Source of the DNA: Legionella hackeliae
GTDB taxonomy: Bacteria; Pseudomonadota; Gammaproteobacteria; Legionellales; Legionellaceae
DNA length: 64,000 nt
Reading direction: 5' to 3'
Assembly (NCBI RefSeq): GCF_000953655.1
Contig: NZ_LN681225.1
Coordinates: 2,755,001 to 2,819,000 of the forward strand
Shown: one piece after another, positions 46,566 to 56,397 of the stretch
Numbering within the stretch: the first letter of the stretch is position 1
Layout of the letters: every line of letters starts with the position of its first letter
Made by a program: the position numbers and the translations under genes
Notes under the pieces: model-generated
What the model was told of the DNA's origin: nothing
Databases searched by the model: none
The model's input: the letters and a program-made list of their open reading frames with translations, nothing else

Positions 46566-47412
46566 TCAAAAAAGTTGGGTTTCTCGCATCAATCAATTTT
46601 TGTTTTCATACACAGTAAGTATCTGGTCACTCTAAAAATATTGCTTCCCATCACTTTCAACTGTAGCAACCGATTTAAAGGTATATTCAAGCTAGTGATT
46701 ATGACAAACCCCATCAAAGCCGACTTAAGGCCACAATACACAAAAGCATATTACGCTGCTTTTGTAATCGGGATGAATGGATAATACTGAACCCTTATTG
46801 ACTCTAAGGTAAATAACACTCTTTTAGTAATATGACAGGTTTGTTTTTGAATATAATATTACACGCTAAAGCGATAGAAGAAAATTCAATAAATTTTCGA
46901 GGATGTAAAAAAAAGCATACTTCAATAACCTATTTTCTACCAAAAGCGCTGATGAGAATCAAGATAAATAACAATTGTTCAAATTAGAGATACCAAGAAC
47001 GGACCTCAAGTCGTTGTGTAACGAGCATCTTCATCTTGAGTATTATAAACTCATCCATGAACTACTACTAAATAGCCCCGCCCCCCCCGCCTTTATTATT
47101 TCGTCAAAGCAACACAATGGCATCAGGAATCATTGATGCCTAGGGATGGTAATTTTTTATCTGATAAATTCCAACGTCCTCAACTTCATCACAGAATTTA
47201 TCTTCTAAGTTTAGCTAGTCTAAAAGCAAAATCAGTGCAAAAGTAAAACTATACTAACTGTTTAAGATCATACTGTGGATCCCAAGTGGACATCAGGTCG
47301 AACTCCATAACACTAAACCTACTATCCTTTAGCAAGAAAAGGTTTATGCTTGTATTGATTCATAGTACAAGTTAACCTGATCGTTAACTTTAAGAATTAA
47401 AAGGATTTAGCC
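46566..47412. other. Long non-coding stretch with a VOC remnant and a C8 tract
   Basis: 46701-46784 reads NPIKADLRPQYTKAYYAAFVIG, like the end of a glyoxalase/VOC protein (LRPxYxxxYYAAFV). The rest has no open gene. C8 at 47081-47088 inside a GC-only island is striking in such AT-rich DNA. Confidence 0.6.
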
Positions 47413-48276
47413 GTGAAATTTTATCAATCCGCTATAATCTTATCTGCATTTTTGAGTTTACCATACAATGTTAGAGCAGATACTTTAAGTACAGCACCAT
47501 CCAGGTTTTTTTATATTAATGCTGGCTTAGGCGCTGTTTTCTCCAATACCACTACCAGTAATACTTCAAATTCGAACTCGGTTTTGTATGCACCAACAGA
47601 AATAGGCACTAGTTTATTTACTCTGCCTGATATTAATTGGCAAAATAAGTTTAAAAATGGCTATGGAATTAACCTAGCAGTCGGGAAACATTTTAGCCCA
47701 AATTGGCATGGAGACTTAGAGTTTTTGTACCAAAACATACAAAGAGAGACTTATGGTACTTATAATTGGCTTGAACAAAACAGTACAACTGGAGCAACCT
47801 ATGCCCAACAGGCTAATAACCCCATTAGTAAGATACTAACAAGAGCTAACATTTATTCTTTTATGACTAATGCAAGTTATGATTTAATCAATATTGGAAA
47901 GCTACAACCTTTTTTTGGTGCTGGTTTAGGACTTGCCTGGTTAAGGTCAAATAGTACGCAAACCAATAATTCCATTAATATCGATGATCCCAATACTCCT
48001 CTAGTAGAAACAGCACCAGCTATGCAAAATAGTCCATCTCTATACGGAACAGCCTTTGCTTGGCAGTTTAAAGCAGGTATCAATTATGCCGTGAGCGAGA
48101 AAGGAACAGCTATTTTGCAATATCGTTTATTTAAGTCCACTGATTTTAAAGCAAATCAAAGCAGTATTATCACTAATCCAGGTACAGCTGGGCAAACAAA
48201 ATTCTATGCAGGACAGCATGACATCAAGGGATTGTTAACCCATGCGGTTGAGTTAAACCTTCGCTTGGATCTTTAA
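47413..48276 (+). CDS. Outer-membrane beta-barrel protein (OmpW/opacity-like)
   Basis: GTG start with AAAAGGAT upstream. 287 residues; signal peptide to VRA, then FFYINAGLGAVFSN and repeated amphipathic strands (YGINLAVGKHFSPNWHGDLEFLY; LQPFFGAGLGLAWL; GTAILQYRLF) ending AVELNLRLDL. A typical 8-stranded barrel pattern of the OmpA/OmpW fold. Single-gene unit. Ligand unknown. Confidence 0.82.
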   Translation: MKFYQSAIILSAFLSLPYNVRADTLSTAPSRFFYINAGLGAVFSNTTTSNTSNSNSVLYAPTEIGTSLFTLPDINWQNKFKNGYGINLAVGKHFSPNWHGDLEFLYQNIQRETYGTYNWLEQNSTTGATYAQQANNPISKILTRANIYSFMTNASYDLINIGKLQPFFGAGLGLAWLRSNSTQTNNSINIDDPNTPLVETAPAMQNSPSLYGTAFAWQFKAGINYAVSEKGTAILQYRLFKSTDFKANQSSIITNPGTAGQTKFYAGQHDIKGLLTHAVELNLRLDL

Positions 48277-48379
48277 ATTCAAGGCTGGTTTCGTGTTTCA
48301 AGAAATAAAGATAAGTGAGTTAAAGACTCGCGATTTCTATAATTTAGATTTAATAGGATAGTCTTGTAGGATTTTTTAA

Positions 48380-48660
48380 ATTTTGGTAAGCATGTTCTTA
48401 TAGGTATCGAATTTTTTCATTGGTTCATCATTAAGTCCAATATATTCGCAGTTGAAGGTATCGTTAATTTTCAGTTGCTTCAGGTATCGTCAGCAGGGCA
48501 CACACAATACACCCTCTTCACTTAATCTATTTTGAAAATCAGTATCAGACATAAGCACTTGCTCTTTATAAGAAGAGCCAAAACTCTCACGCGAATTTTT
48601 TAGTGATTCTAAACGAAATGATTTTATAGTTCCCAGTTTTATTGCCTATCTATTTATCTT
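48380..48660 (-). pseudogene. GNAT acetyltransferase N-terminal remnant
   Basis: Minus-strand reading gives SFRLESLKNSRESFGSSY and DFQNRLSEEGV, the usual N-terminal part of a GNAT (RLxALxxSPxxFGSSY). It is then cut by a stop near 48490. No acetyl-CoA motif follows. Confidence 0.55.
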
Positions 48661-48683
48661 CATAAATTGCTCTACACCAACGT

Positions 48684-49060
48684 CATCGGATGAGATTTAA
48701 ATTCATCCATGTCAATATTTTTCCAAGCAAGGCGCCTATAATACTCAGATATTGTAGGATCAAGAGCAAACAAGTAAAATTTTTCAAAGCCAAGTTCTTT
48801 TGCTTTCTCGACTGCGGCATCAACTAACATTTTTCCGAACCCCTATTGTTGATATTTTGGATCAACCACCAAATCAACTATTCAAGGTCCTAAATCTGGT
48901 CTAACATCTTCGTTTAGTTGCAAAGTACGAGAGCCTACAGCAATTTCGTGGTATAGGACAATATAAGTAATACAAAGATCCATCCAGATTTTACCTAAAA
49001 CTTCATTCAAATCTTAGCGAGCGTTGAAATAATGTCTGAGTATTGTTTTAGGCACAGCTA
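48684..49060 (-). pseudogene. GNAT acetyltransferase with several in-frame stops
   Basis: Minus strand: NARxDLNEVLGK, VRPDLGPxIVDLVVDPKYQQxGFGKMLVDAAVEKAKELGF, DPTISEYYRRLAWKN, where x marks stop codons (near 48835-48840, 48880, 49016). The acetyl-CoA loop (QxxGFGK) is hit by one. Clearly a decayed gene. Confidence 0.85.
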
Positions 49061-49694
49061 TTATTATCATAATAATACCTGTAATACATCATTCCTCGTG
49101 GCAAAGAGTTCCTTGATGAAATACCCTTTGCCAAGGATTGTGTTTGTATTGCCAGAGCGAAGAACGCAAAACACTTTTTGAGGCGACAGTAACCTTATAG
49201 GTTGCCAATATGCATTCGGATGATAGCTCTAACACTGAAAATTATTAACCAAGTACCTTTTTGGTTCTTCTTCAGGAAGAGAATCAGGCAGGTGATTCTT
49301 ATTGTAAATTAAACCAAAAGCTCCATACTCGATGAATTCATCAGCAATCAGTAGCTTTGGTTGTGAAATCGATCTTCTTGTTGCGAATTTAAGAGAGAAA
49401 TCTCTAACTTATAAATCAGTTGGTGTCCTTGTTTCATAGCGATTTCTCATCTTAAAACGTTGAGACTTAAAAGCAATTATGCCCCATGAATAAGATCACA
49501 TCTTTAGGTGAGCACAATCTATTTTAAAATGAACTAGGATTTTACCACAGTTGCTTGATAATTTTTACCAAGTCTTTGGTGTATCCTTGGGGTGCAGCAC
49601 TCAATCAGTTGGAGATTCAGACGACATCCCGATAGCGAATTAAATCATAAATGATAAAATTATATCTCTCTAAATTGAATTGTCAGGATCGTTT
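49061..49694. other. Non-coding stretch with an unidentified remnant
   Basis: On the minus strand 49247-49400 reads openly as KLLIADEFIEYGAFGLIYN and PDSLPEEEPKRYLV, but without a good start. I do not recognise it. No other gene, RNA or terminator was seen. Confidence 0.4.
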
Positions 49695-49934
49695 TTAGTC
49701 GTAAAACATTACCAAGAACAATTGTCCTAAACGGCTAGCATCCTCTTCCTCCAGATAAAGGTTTCCTTTATAAACGTGGACTATTGTTTCAACCGGTAAA
49801 TCAAGAACATAAGCTAAATGTTCAATATTTGATTTACTAAATCGCAGTAAAACCTCAATCCATAGTTTTTGTTTACATTTGTTTTGAGCAAAATTCAATC
49901 GAAAGCCATCGTTAAATTCAACAATACATCCCAT
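49695..49934 (-). CDS. Small hypothetical protein beside the LuxR regulator
   Basis: 79 residues. MGCIVEFNDGFRLNF, then a helical part with LAYVLDLPVETIVHVYKGN that could be a small HTH-like fold, ending EDASRLGQLFLVMFYD. 82 bp downstream of the LuxR-type gene and in the same direction. No family recognised. Confidence 0.6.
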   Translation of the reverse strand: MGCIVEFNDGFRLNFAQNKCKQKLWIEVLLRFSKSNIEHLAYVLDLPVETIVHVYKGNLYLEEEDASRLGQLFLVMFYD

Positions 49935-50016
49935 GTTAAAACTCCGTGTAAATATTATGACAAATGGTGGAGTATAAATTGTTCAGCAAGATATCCTATC
50001 CCCAAATTTGGGTATT

Positions 50017-50820
50017 TTACGATAATAGCCCTGAACGAAATGCTTTTGAGACTGCTTCGGTAATATTAACGCAGTTCATTTTAGTTCGTATTGATTTGGC
50101 ATGGGTATTTACTGTCTCACTGGATAAATGGAGGTATTCAGAGATTTTTTTTATAGTCATCCCTTTGGAAATCATAGTTAAGCATTGCAGTTCTCTGGGC
50201 GTGAGTTGGGTTAGTGTTTTTTTAACTGCTTTTCGCATAATGACATTGTTTCTGAACTCTGGATCATTAAACAGCGCTAACCATTTTTGATTTGGTAGAG
50301 CCGCTTTTATTTCAAGCAACATCGCATCAAGAAAAAGGCATATAAATTGTTCAAACGGATCTCTGACTTGGTAATAAAGCTTTTGGGGATCTGCTATTTT
50401 TTCAGAATGGTAAGCCTCTACAATTAAATCACATTCATCGCATTGACGAATCATAGCGAATGTGGTGTTTAATCTGTAACGGGCTTCCAATATTTGAATA
50501 ATGGGAATTTGCATCGCATCATACTTTATATCTCGCTGAATAAAAAACTCTTTGCCGTTGTAAGTACTGCGGTCGTGATCAACATCTCCACGATACAATC
50601 CTTCAGTTCTATACGGAATAGCCCAAAGATATAGATTGGAAATGTAATATCGTTGACCGCCGTGAAAAAGCATTGAAATGGAAAAATTAGATATTTCTTT
50701 TGGGCAATTTAATTTCTCAGTTAAGTGATCAATTTTAGCACGAAACCGAATTGAGTCTGATAACTCATTATAATCATTTATGTTAACACAAATAGTTCCA
50801 TCTTCATCAACGCTATGCAT
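50017..50820 (-). CDS. LuxR-family transcriptional regulator
   Basis: Start set to ATG 50820 (AGGT upstream), 26 bp after the preceding hydrolase stops; a longer reading to 50913 overlaps that gene. About 267 residues. The C-terminal GerE-type HTH is clear: LTPRELQCLTMISKGMTIKKI, LHLSSETVNTHAKSIRTKMN. The N-terminal 200 residues carry no recognisable ligand or receiver motif; a PAS/autoinducer-type fold is possible. Probably co-transcribed with the hydrolase. Confidence 0.88.
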   Translation of the reverse strand: MHSVDEDGTICVNINDYNELSDSIRFRAKIDHLTEKLNCPKEISNFSISMLFHGGQRYYISNLYLWAIPYRTEGLYRGDVDHDRSTYNGKEFFIQRDIKYDAMQIPIIQILEARYRLNTTFAMIRQCDECDLIVEAYHSEKIADPQKLYYQVRDPFEQFICLFLDAMLLEIKAALPNQKWLALFNDPEFRNNVIMRKAVKKTLTQLTPRELQCLTMISKGMTIKKISEYLHLSSETVNTHAKSIRTKMNCVNITEAVSKAFRSGLLS

Positions 50821-50846
50821 TGCTATACCTGTAACAGCAGTAGTAC

Positions 50847-51533
50847 TTACAGCCAATCGTTTAATATTTGGTTTATTTTTTCCGGTTGCTCCAACATAGC
50901 CATGTGGCCACATTGCTCAATACAAATGAGTTTGGAGTGTTTTATATTCTTTGCCATATGTTCTGAACGCTCTGGAGGCATGACATTATCCTCTTTACTG
51001 GCTATTAATAGTGTCGGACATTCAATTAAAGGTAATAAAGTTGAATGATCTGGTTTACTTAAAGTGGCGTTGAGTTGATTTTTATAATTCTCGACCCCAA
51101 CTTCCATTGCCATTTCTTGGGCTAGAGGCAATAACTCCTTATGTTTTTGTTTATCAAAAATTGAATTTTTAAATATGAGCTTGATTAAGAAATCAAATTT
51201 TCCTTTACTCATTATATCAAGTGAGCGTTCACGCTCTAATCGACCTTTTTCAGATACTAATTTGGCCGCAGAATTAATTAACACAAGCTTCTCTATGCTA
51301 TTTGGAATATGCCGGTACAATTCAAGGGCAATATACCCCCCCATAGAAAACCCAATTAAAGTAAATTTTTTAGGGGCCTGTGGAATGAAACGATTAGCAA
51401 TTTCTTCAATCGAATCGCTGTCAAGCACATCAACGTACCTTAATTTTTTGTTCTGCTGAAGAAAAAGTTCTTGTTGCTTCCAGATCTTTGGAGTTGCTAA
51501 CGCTCCAGGAATAAGTACTATATCCTTGTTCAT
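50847..51533 (-). CDS. Alpha/beta-fold hydrolase
   Basis: 228 residues. IVLIPGALATPKIW supplies the oxyanion region, IGFSMGGYIAL the nucleophile elbow (Ser), SKEDNVMP the Asp and EQCGHMAMLEQP the His. A small esterase or lactonase-like enzyme; the substrate cannot be told. Divergent from the GNAT gene at 51576. Confidence 0.9.
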   Translation of the reverse strand: MNKDIVLIPGALATPKIWKQQELFLQQNKKLRYVDVLDSDSIEEIANRFIPQAPKKFTLIGFSMGGYIALELYRHIPNSIEKLVLINSAAKLVSEKGRLERERSLDIMSKGKFDFLIKLIFKNSIFDKQKHKELLPLAQEMAMEVGVENYKNQLNATLSKPDHSTLLPLIECPTLLIASKEDNVMPPERSEHMAKNIKHSKLICIEQCGHMAMLEQPEKINQILNDWL

Positions 51534-51575
51534 ATTTTATGATCACATTATTTACAACCCTTATTAAGATATCCT

Positions 51576-52061
51576 ATGGTGACAATAATTCAAGCAAAAT
51601 TCGAGCATTTGAATCAAATTTATGCAACAATCCTGGAACTGGCAAAGTATGAGAACATTCTGGATAAAATTAAAATAACGGAATCACAGCTTGGTGAACT
51701 TCTTTTTTGTAATGAGCCTAATCATTTCGTTGGTGTGGGTTTGGTGGAAGAAAAAATTTGTGGTTTGGTGATGTTTAATTACACCCAAAATAACATTTGT
51801 GTCAATGTAACGCGGGGAATTTATATTGAGAATTTATATGTTTCTCCTCCGTATCGGCGTCAAGGAATTGGTTGTGCTTTATTCAAGTATGTTGCATGTA
51901 AAGCAGCTGCTCATAACTGTTCAAGAATAGAGTGGTGGGTATCTCGAAATAACCGAGAAGCCAGGCATTTTTATAAAAAAATTGGTGGGGTCGCTTTATT
52001 AGACTGGCAAATTTTTAAGTGTGACCAAATGGGTATTAATGTTGAGCATAGGAGTTGCTGA
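51576..52061 (+). CDS. GNAT acetyltransferase, SSAT-like
   Basis: 161 residues. The core IENLYVSPPYRRQGIGCALFKYV is the acetyl-CoA-binding motif, followed by IEWWVSRNNREARHFYKKIG as in spermidine/spermine-type acetyltransferases. Acceptor unknown. Its TGA overlaps the start of the next gene. Confidence 0.88.
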   Translation: MVTIIQAKFEHLNQIYATILELAKYENILDKIKITESQLGELLFCNEPNHFVGVGLVEEKICGLVMFNYTQNNICVNVTRGIYIENLYVSPPYRRQGIGCALFKYVACKAAAHNCSRIEWWVSRNNREARHFYKKIGGVALLDWQIFKCDQMGINVEHRSC

Positions 52062-53335
52062 TGAACATATCCTCTTCGAGTAAAGCATTATTCGCTGGCG
52101 TTTCTGGTACTGCATTACAATGGTATGACTTTGCGCTTTTTGGCTATTTCGCGCCAATTATTGCAGCGACTTATTTTCCTAACGACAATCAATTTGCTTC
52201 GCTTTTAAGTGCTTTTGGTGTATTTGCCGTTGGTTACTTATTAGCCCCAATAGGTTCACTATTTTTTGGCTATATTGGTGATCAGTTCGGAAGAAAACGT
52301 GCTTTAACTCTCAGTATTCTAGCTATGGCTATTCCTACAGCTCTAATAAGCGTCGTTCCTTCTTACCAATATATTGGAATCGCAGCACCTCTTCTTATTA
52401 CTTTGTTAAGGGTAATTCAAGGTTTTGTCGCAAGTAGTGAATTTACTGGATCTGCTATTTTTCTTGTTGAACATGCTAAGCCTGAGAAAAAAGCATTTTA
52501 TGGTTGTTTAACCAGCTCAGCTTACAGTACTGGTTTGATAATGGCTGGCCTGGCAGCTTCATTCTTTACGGCTTCATTTATGCCAGACTGGGGATGGCGA
52601 ATCGGTTTTGGATTGGCTTTGATTGCTGGTATTTTGATTTTTTATTTACGAACCCATGTTGCTGAAACGCCTGAATATGAACATATTGCGCAACATGATA
52701 AACGACGTTTGCCTTTTCTGGCGGCGCTAAAAGAAGCGCCTCTGGCAGTAGCTGGTATTATAGGGATAGCATGGTTGGTGAGTATCATGACTTTTGGAAC
52801 TTATGTGTTTACCGCTACGTACCTGCATAGCTATTTTCATATTTCACTTGGTTTAGCTACCTTAATTATCACTCTGGCTTTAGCAGTTGACGCCACACTT
52901 GAACCATTTATTGCTTTGTTAGCAGAAAGAATTGGGCTGATAAAGGTAATTCGATTAGGTATGGTGGCCATGTTACTTTTGAGTATTCCCATTTTTTACC
53001 TACTTGCCACCGGTAATGTTGTTTTGATAGCAATAGGATTGATTTTTATGTCTATTTTGATTGCCATTACTTATGCACCACTCAACGCATATATGGTTTC
53101 TCTATTCCCTCATCAATATCGTTATAGTGGGTTTGGAGTTGCTTTTAATGTAGGTATTTCATTGTTTGGTGGTACTACACCTATAGTGATGATGTGGCTG
53201 GTGAATACAACAAGTAATTTTATTTCACCCGCTTGGTATTTTATGTTTGGCGCAATCATAGGATTAGCCTCCATAATGGTTTGTGAACAAGGTCGAAGAA
53301 AATTGATACTTTTGGAATCTGCTTTAGCCTATTAA
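52061..53335 (+). CDS. MFS transporter, MHS (ProP-like) family
   Basis: Start set to ATG 52061, with GGAG 6 nt upstream and TGATG coupling to the GNAT gene. 424 residues and 12 predicted membrane segments. WYDFALFGYFAPIIAATYFP at the N-terminus and the motif A loop GDQFGRKRAL are typical of metabolite:H+ symporters for betaine, proline or dicarboxylates. Substrate uncertain. Two GNATs flank it in one operon. Confidence 0.9.
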   Translation: MNISSSSKALFAGVSGTALQWYDFALFGYFAPIIAATYFPNDNQFASLLSAFGVFAVGYLLAPIGSLFFGYIGDQFGRKRALTLSILAMAIPTALISVVPSYQYIGIAAPLLITLLRVIQGFVASSEFTGSAIFLVEHAKPEKKAFYGCLTSSAYSTGLIMAGLAASFFTASFMPDWGWRIGFGLALIAGILIFYLRTHVAETPEYEHIAQHDKRRLPFLAALKEAPLAVAGIIGIAWLVSIMTFGTYVFTATYLHSYFHISLGLATLIITLALAVDATLEPFIALLAERIGLIKVIRLGMVAMLLLSIPIFYLLATGNVVLIAIGLIFMSILIAITYAPLNAYMVSLFPHQYRYSGFGVAFNVGISLFGGTTPIVMMWLVNTTSNFISPAWYFMFGAIIGLASIMVCEQGRRKLILLESALAY

Positions 53336-53350
53336 AATGAGGTATTTGTA

Positions 53351-53836
53351 ATGTTATTGTTTAGTTCTGCTTTAACAAAGCACAAACTTACTTTTACACG
53401 ATTAAGTAATTGTATGGAATATATCCCCCTTGCAGCCAAATGGGCTGAAGATGAATGGGGATACATACGAAACAAAGGGGTTGAATATCGTGAAGGTGTA
53501 ATGCATGCGTTGAGTCATGATGTCTACATTGGCACTTATGCAGGACAACCTGTAGCGATGTTTGCTCTATTGGAACATGAGTTTCCTAACCCACGTGGGT
53601 TGAGTGCACGTGAACTAATGTATGTCTATGTAGATAAAAATTATCGAGGGCTAGGGTTTGGCAAGCAGATTATTGAAGAAGCAAAACGGTTAGCAGCTGC
53701 GGCAGGTTCGGATTTGATTTTGTTAGATACGTTAAGGCCTAATTTAAATCGATTATATGAAAAGCATGGTGCGAAAGTAGTTTGTGAGGGTAGCTTGTTC
53801 TCTCATCCAACAGATGTATTAAGTATGTCAATTTAA
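53351..53836 (+). CDS. GNAT acetyltransferase
   Basis: 161 residues. ELMYVYVDKNYRGLGFGKQIIEEAKR is the acetyl-CoA loop; DTLRPNLNRLYEKHGAKVV the C-terminal motif. Unrelated in detail to the GNAT at 51576. 15 bp after the transporter, so probably co-transcribed. Confidence 0.88.
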   Translation: MLLFSSALTKHKLTFTRLSNCMEYIPLAAKWAEDEWGYIRNKGVEYREGVMHALSHDVYIGTYAGQPVAMFALLEHEFPNPRGLSARELMYVYVDKNYRGLGFGKQIIEEAKRLAAAAGSDLILLDTLRPNLNRLYEKHGAKVVCEGSLFSHPTDVLSMSI

Positions 53837-53858
53837 TAATTTTTTAGGAATTTTATAA

Positions 53859-54850
53859 GTGGCCAAAGAATTAAAAGAAAGCAACCAGGCAGACTTTGCT
53901 AAAGTGCATCAAATGATTACTGAGGCTAAATCCAGAGTTTGGCAACAAGTCAATAAAACTCTTATTCAGTTGTATTGGTCTATCGGACAATATGTATCTA
54001 ATAAGATAACACATGATGGTTGGGGCAAGGGTATTGTAGAAGAGCTAGCGGACTATATATCAATAGAGCTACCAACAATTAAGGGGTTTTCAGCGCGTAA
54101 TATACGGAGAATGAATCAATTTTACGAGACTTATCATGAGAATACAGAACTGTCGGTAGTGCTGACAGAAATTACGTGGACAAATCATTTGCACATTTTG
54201 TCTAAAACAAAGTCTATTGAAGAAAAAGAGTTTTATCTGCGTTTAGCCGCCAAACATCATACTCTGAACGCGATTTTTCAAGGTTAATAAACGCCGGAAC
54301 ATTTGAAAGAACGGTGCTTGCCGATCAAAAACTGTCAGCAGTGCTGACAGAATTACCTGATAGCAAGGGGAGGTTTAAAGACAGTTATGTTTTTGAATTT
54401 TTAAATTTACCTGATGATCACAAAGAAAAAGATTTAAGACGAGCCTTGGTCGCAAACTTAAAAAAATTTCTACTTGAACTTGGCCCAGATTTTAGTTTGA
54501 TTGGAGAGGAATACCCTTTGCAAGTAGGAATGAAAGATTTTCGTGTGGATTTATTACTTTTTCATCGAGCGCTTAACTGTATGATTGCAATAGAATTAAA
54601 GTGCACAGAATTTAGTCCTTCGCATTTAGGGCAATTACAATTTTATTTAGAAGTATTGGATAAAAACATAAAAAAGCACATGAAAATCCAACGATTGGTA
54701 TATTAATTTGCAAAACGAAGGATGAAGAGGTTGTTCATATGCGATGAATAGACATGCTTCTCCAACGTTAACTGCAGAGTAAGAAACCAAATTAATTAGT
54801 AAAGCTGTATTGCAAAATAAGTTACACGAGTTTGCATTACAGTGGGACAA
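53859..54850 (+). pseudogene. DUF1016/YhcG-type nuclease gene, broken
   Basis: GTG start at 53859 with TAGGAA. The N-terminal domain reads through to 54287 (IQLYWSIGQYVSNKI, GFSARNIRRMNQFYETY, ITWTNHLHILSK). After a stop and frame change the PD-(D/E)XK-like C-terminal domain continues from about 54296 (SKGRFKDSYVFEFLNLP; MKDFRVDLLLFHR; MIAIELKC), then breaks again after 54700 with scraps to 54850. Members are often linked to restriction-modification systems. The intact active-site half suggests recent inactivation. Confidence 0.85.
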
Positions 54851-54908
54851 TGATGAATAGTAGGTATTCCAAATAAATTATTTTTCAAAAAATTAAAGAA
54901 AACAATTG

Positions 54909-54960
54909 AACCAAAAAACACGATATGTTTAAATAAAATAACAAATCGTGTTTTTTGGTT
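54909..54960. promoter_or_regulatory. 16-bp perfect inverted repeat before the excisionase gene
   Basis: 54909-54924 (starts AACCAAAAAACACGAT) and 54945-54960 are exact reverse complements with a 20-nt AT-rich spacer. The repeat ends 6 bp before the ATG at 54967. Likely an operator or directionality-factor site for the adjacent gene; a terminator for the broken gene upstream is an alternative. Confidence 0.7.
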
Positions 54961-54966
54961 TTTAAT

Positions 54967-55323
54967 ATGTCTACTATCGCTTTACTACCTCGACTTATCC
55001 GTTTGAAAGACGTCCCCAAGTATATTGGCATGGACAGAAATCGATTTAATACTTTCGTAAGACCTAATCTTATAGAAATTCCTATAGGCAAACAAGGCGT
55101 AGCGTTTGATCGACTTGACCTTGATGCTTGGGTAGATCAATATAAGCAGTGTAGTGGGCGTCCAGGCGGCAAAGAGCAAAGGAGTACAAAGCCATGGGAC
55201 GTAAACAAACAACAGGACTATTTAAAAGAGGCCAAGTTTGGCATATCGAAAAGCAAGTCCTTGGACATCGCATTCGAGAAAGCACTGGCACAAAGTCGCT
55301 CCAGGAAGCGGAGCAATACTTAG
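54967..55323 (+). CDS. AlpA-like/excisionase DNA-binding protein
   Basis: Start set to ATG 54967 (54955 lies inside the inverted repeat). About 118 residues; LIRLKDVPKYIGMDRNRFNTF and VAFDRLDLDAWVDQY match the winged HTH of AlpA/excisionase proteins. The 3' third overlaps the integrase gene by 130 bp in another frame. Probably controls integrase expression and excision direction. Confidence 0.8.
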   Translation: MSTIALLPRLIRLKDVPKYIGMDRNRFNTFVRPNLIEIPIGKQGVAFDRLDLDAWVDQYKQCSGRPGGKEQRSTKPWDVNKQQDYLKEAKFGISKSKSLDIAFEKALAQSRSRKRSNT

Positions 55324-56354
55324 CCAGGCGGATCGAAGAGATTAGACAGGCAACGATATATGGAGTAAGGCCAAAACGCAGTTTTAAAGAAGCTGCGGTG
55401 CGATTTTTAAATGAAAATCAACATAAGGCCAGCATTGATACCGATGCAATACTTCTAAAGTCTATTTGCCCGTTTATTGGTGATTTGACCTTGGAGCAAG
55501 TGCATATAGGAACGTTGCAATCATTTATAAAAGCAAAACAGGAAGCGAAACTTAAAACGAAATCAATTAATAATACACTGGAGTTAGTTCGGCATATTTT
55601 AAACATTGCAGCAACTGAGTGGATTGATGAGAATAGTTTAACGTGGCTTCTGGTTGCTCCTAAGATTAAATTATTGCCAGTTAAAGATGCACGAGCACCA
55701 TTTCCTTTATCTTGGTCAGAGGAATCAAGGTTCTTAGAAGCGTTGCCAGTTCATTTAAATCAAATGGCACGTTTTAAAGTTAATACAGGATGCCGAGAGC
55801 AAGAAGTATGTCAATTACGTTGGGAATGGGAAAAACGTGTTCCAAGTTTAAATACGAGCGTTTTCATTATTCCTAGCCATATTAATAGGGATGGTGAATT
55901 AAGACAGCTGGTAAAAAATGGGGAAGATCGGCTGGTTATCCTTAATGATGAAGCTAAAGCAGTCATTGAGGAGGTTAGAGGTATTCATTCTGAGTTTGTG
56001 TTTTCTTACAATGGAAAGCCAATTACACGCATGAACAATACAGCTTGGCGAAATGCGCGTAAAAAAGCAAATCTCAGTGATCTGAGAGTTCATGATTTAA
56101 AACACACTTTTGGAAGAAGACTTCGAGCAGCTGGTGTAAGTTATGAGGATAGACAGGATCTGTTGGGGCATCGTTCTGGCAGGATTACTACTCATTATTC
56201 TCAGGCTGAGTTGAGCAATTTATTGGAGGCTGCAAATTTAATTATTCAAAGCCGACGAGAAAGTAAAGAGCTTACTATTCTGAGAGTAAAACAAGGTGGA
56301 ACCCACACTATCCCCACAAAATCCCCACAGTGTGAAATTAGGGCAGTAGGTTAA
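55194..56354 (+). CDS. int: Tyrosine integrase of a tRNA-Arg island
   Basis: 386 residues, SD AAAGGAG 9 nt before ATG. N-terminal arm-binding part, SAM-like core-binding domain (about 65-150) and catalytic domain: Arg in NTGCREQEVCQLRW, VHDLKHTFGRRL, LLGHRSGRITTHY with the nucleophile Tyr. The usual HxxR is HDLK here, a Lys for Arg change seen in some integrases. The gene ends 43 bp from the 3' end of tRNA-Arg, the classic arrangement of an island integrase next to its attachment site. Confidence 0.92.
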   Translation: MGRKQTTGLFKRGQVWHIEKQVLGHRIRESTGTKSLQEAEQYLARRIEEIRQATIYGVRPKRSFKEAAVRFLNENQHKASIDTDAILLKSICPFIGDLTLEQVHIGTLQSFIKAKQEAKLKTKSINNTLELVRHILNIAATEWIDENSLTWLLVAPKIKLLPVKDARAPFPLSWSEESRFLEALPVHLNQMARFKVNTGCREQEVCQLRWEWEKRVPSLNTSVFIIPSHINRDGELRQLVKNGEDRLVILNDEAKAVIEEVRGIHSEFVFSYNGKPITRMNNTAWRNARKKANLSDLRVHDLKHTFGRRLRAAGVSYEDRQDLLGHRSGRITTHYSQAELSNLLEAANLIIQSRRESKELTILRVKQGGTHTIPTKSPQCEIRAVG

Positions 56355-56397
56355 TTTAAAAATTAAGAGCTAACTATTTGATTTTAAAACGATTAAA

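Noticed and set aside
51576-53836. GNAT-MFS-GNAT operon as an antibiotic resistance cassette
   Set aside because: The transporter is of the MHS metabolite family and the GNATs lack aminoglycoside-specific features; nothing supports a resistance call.
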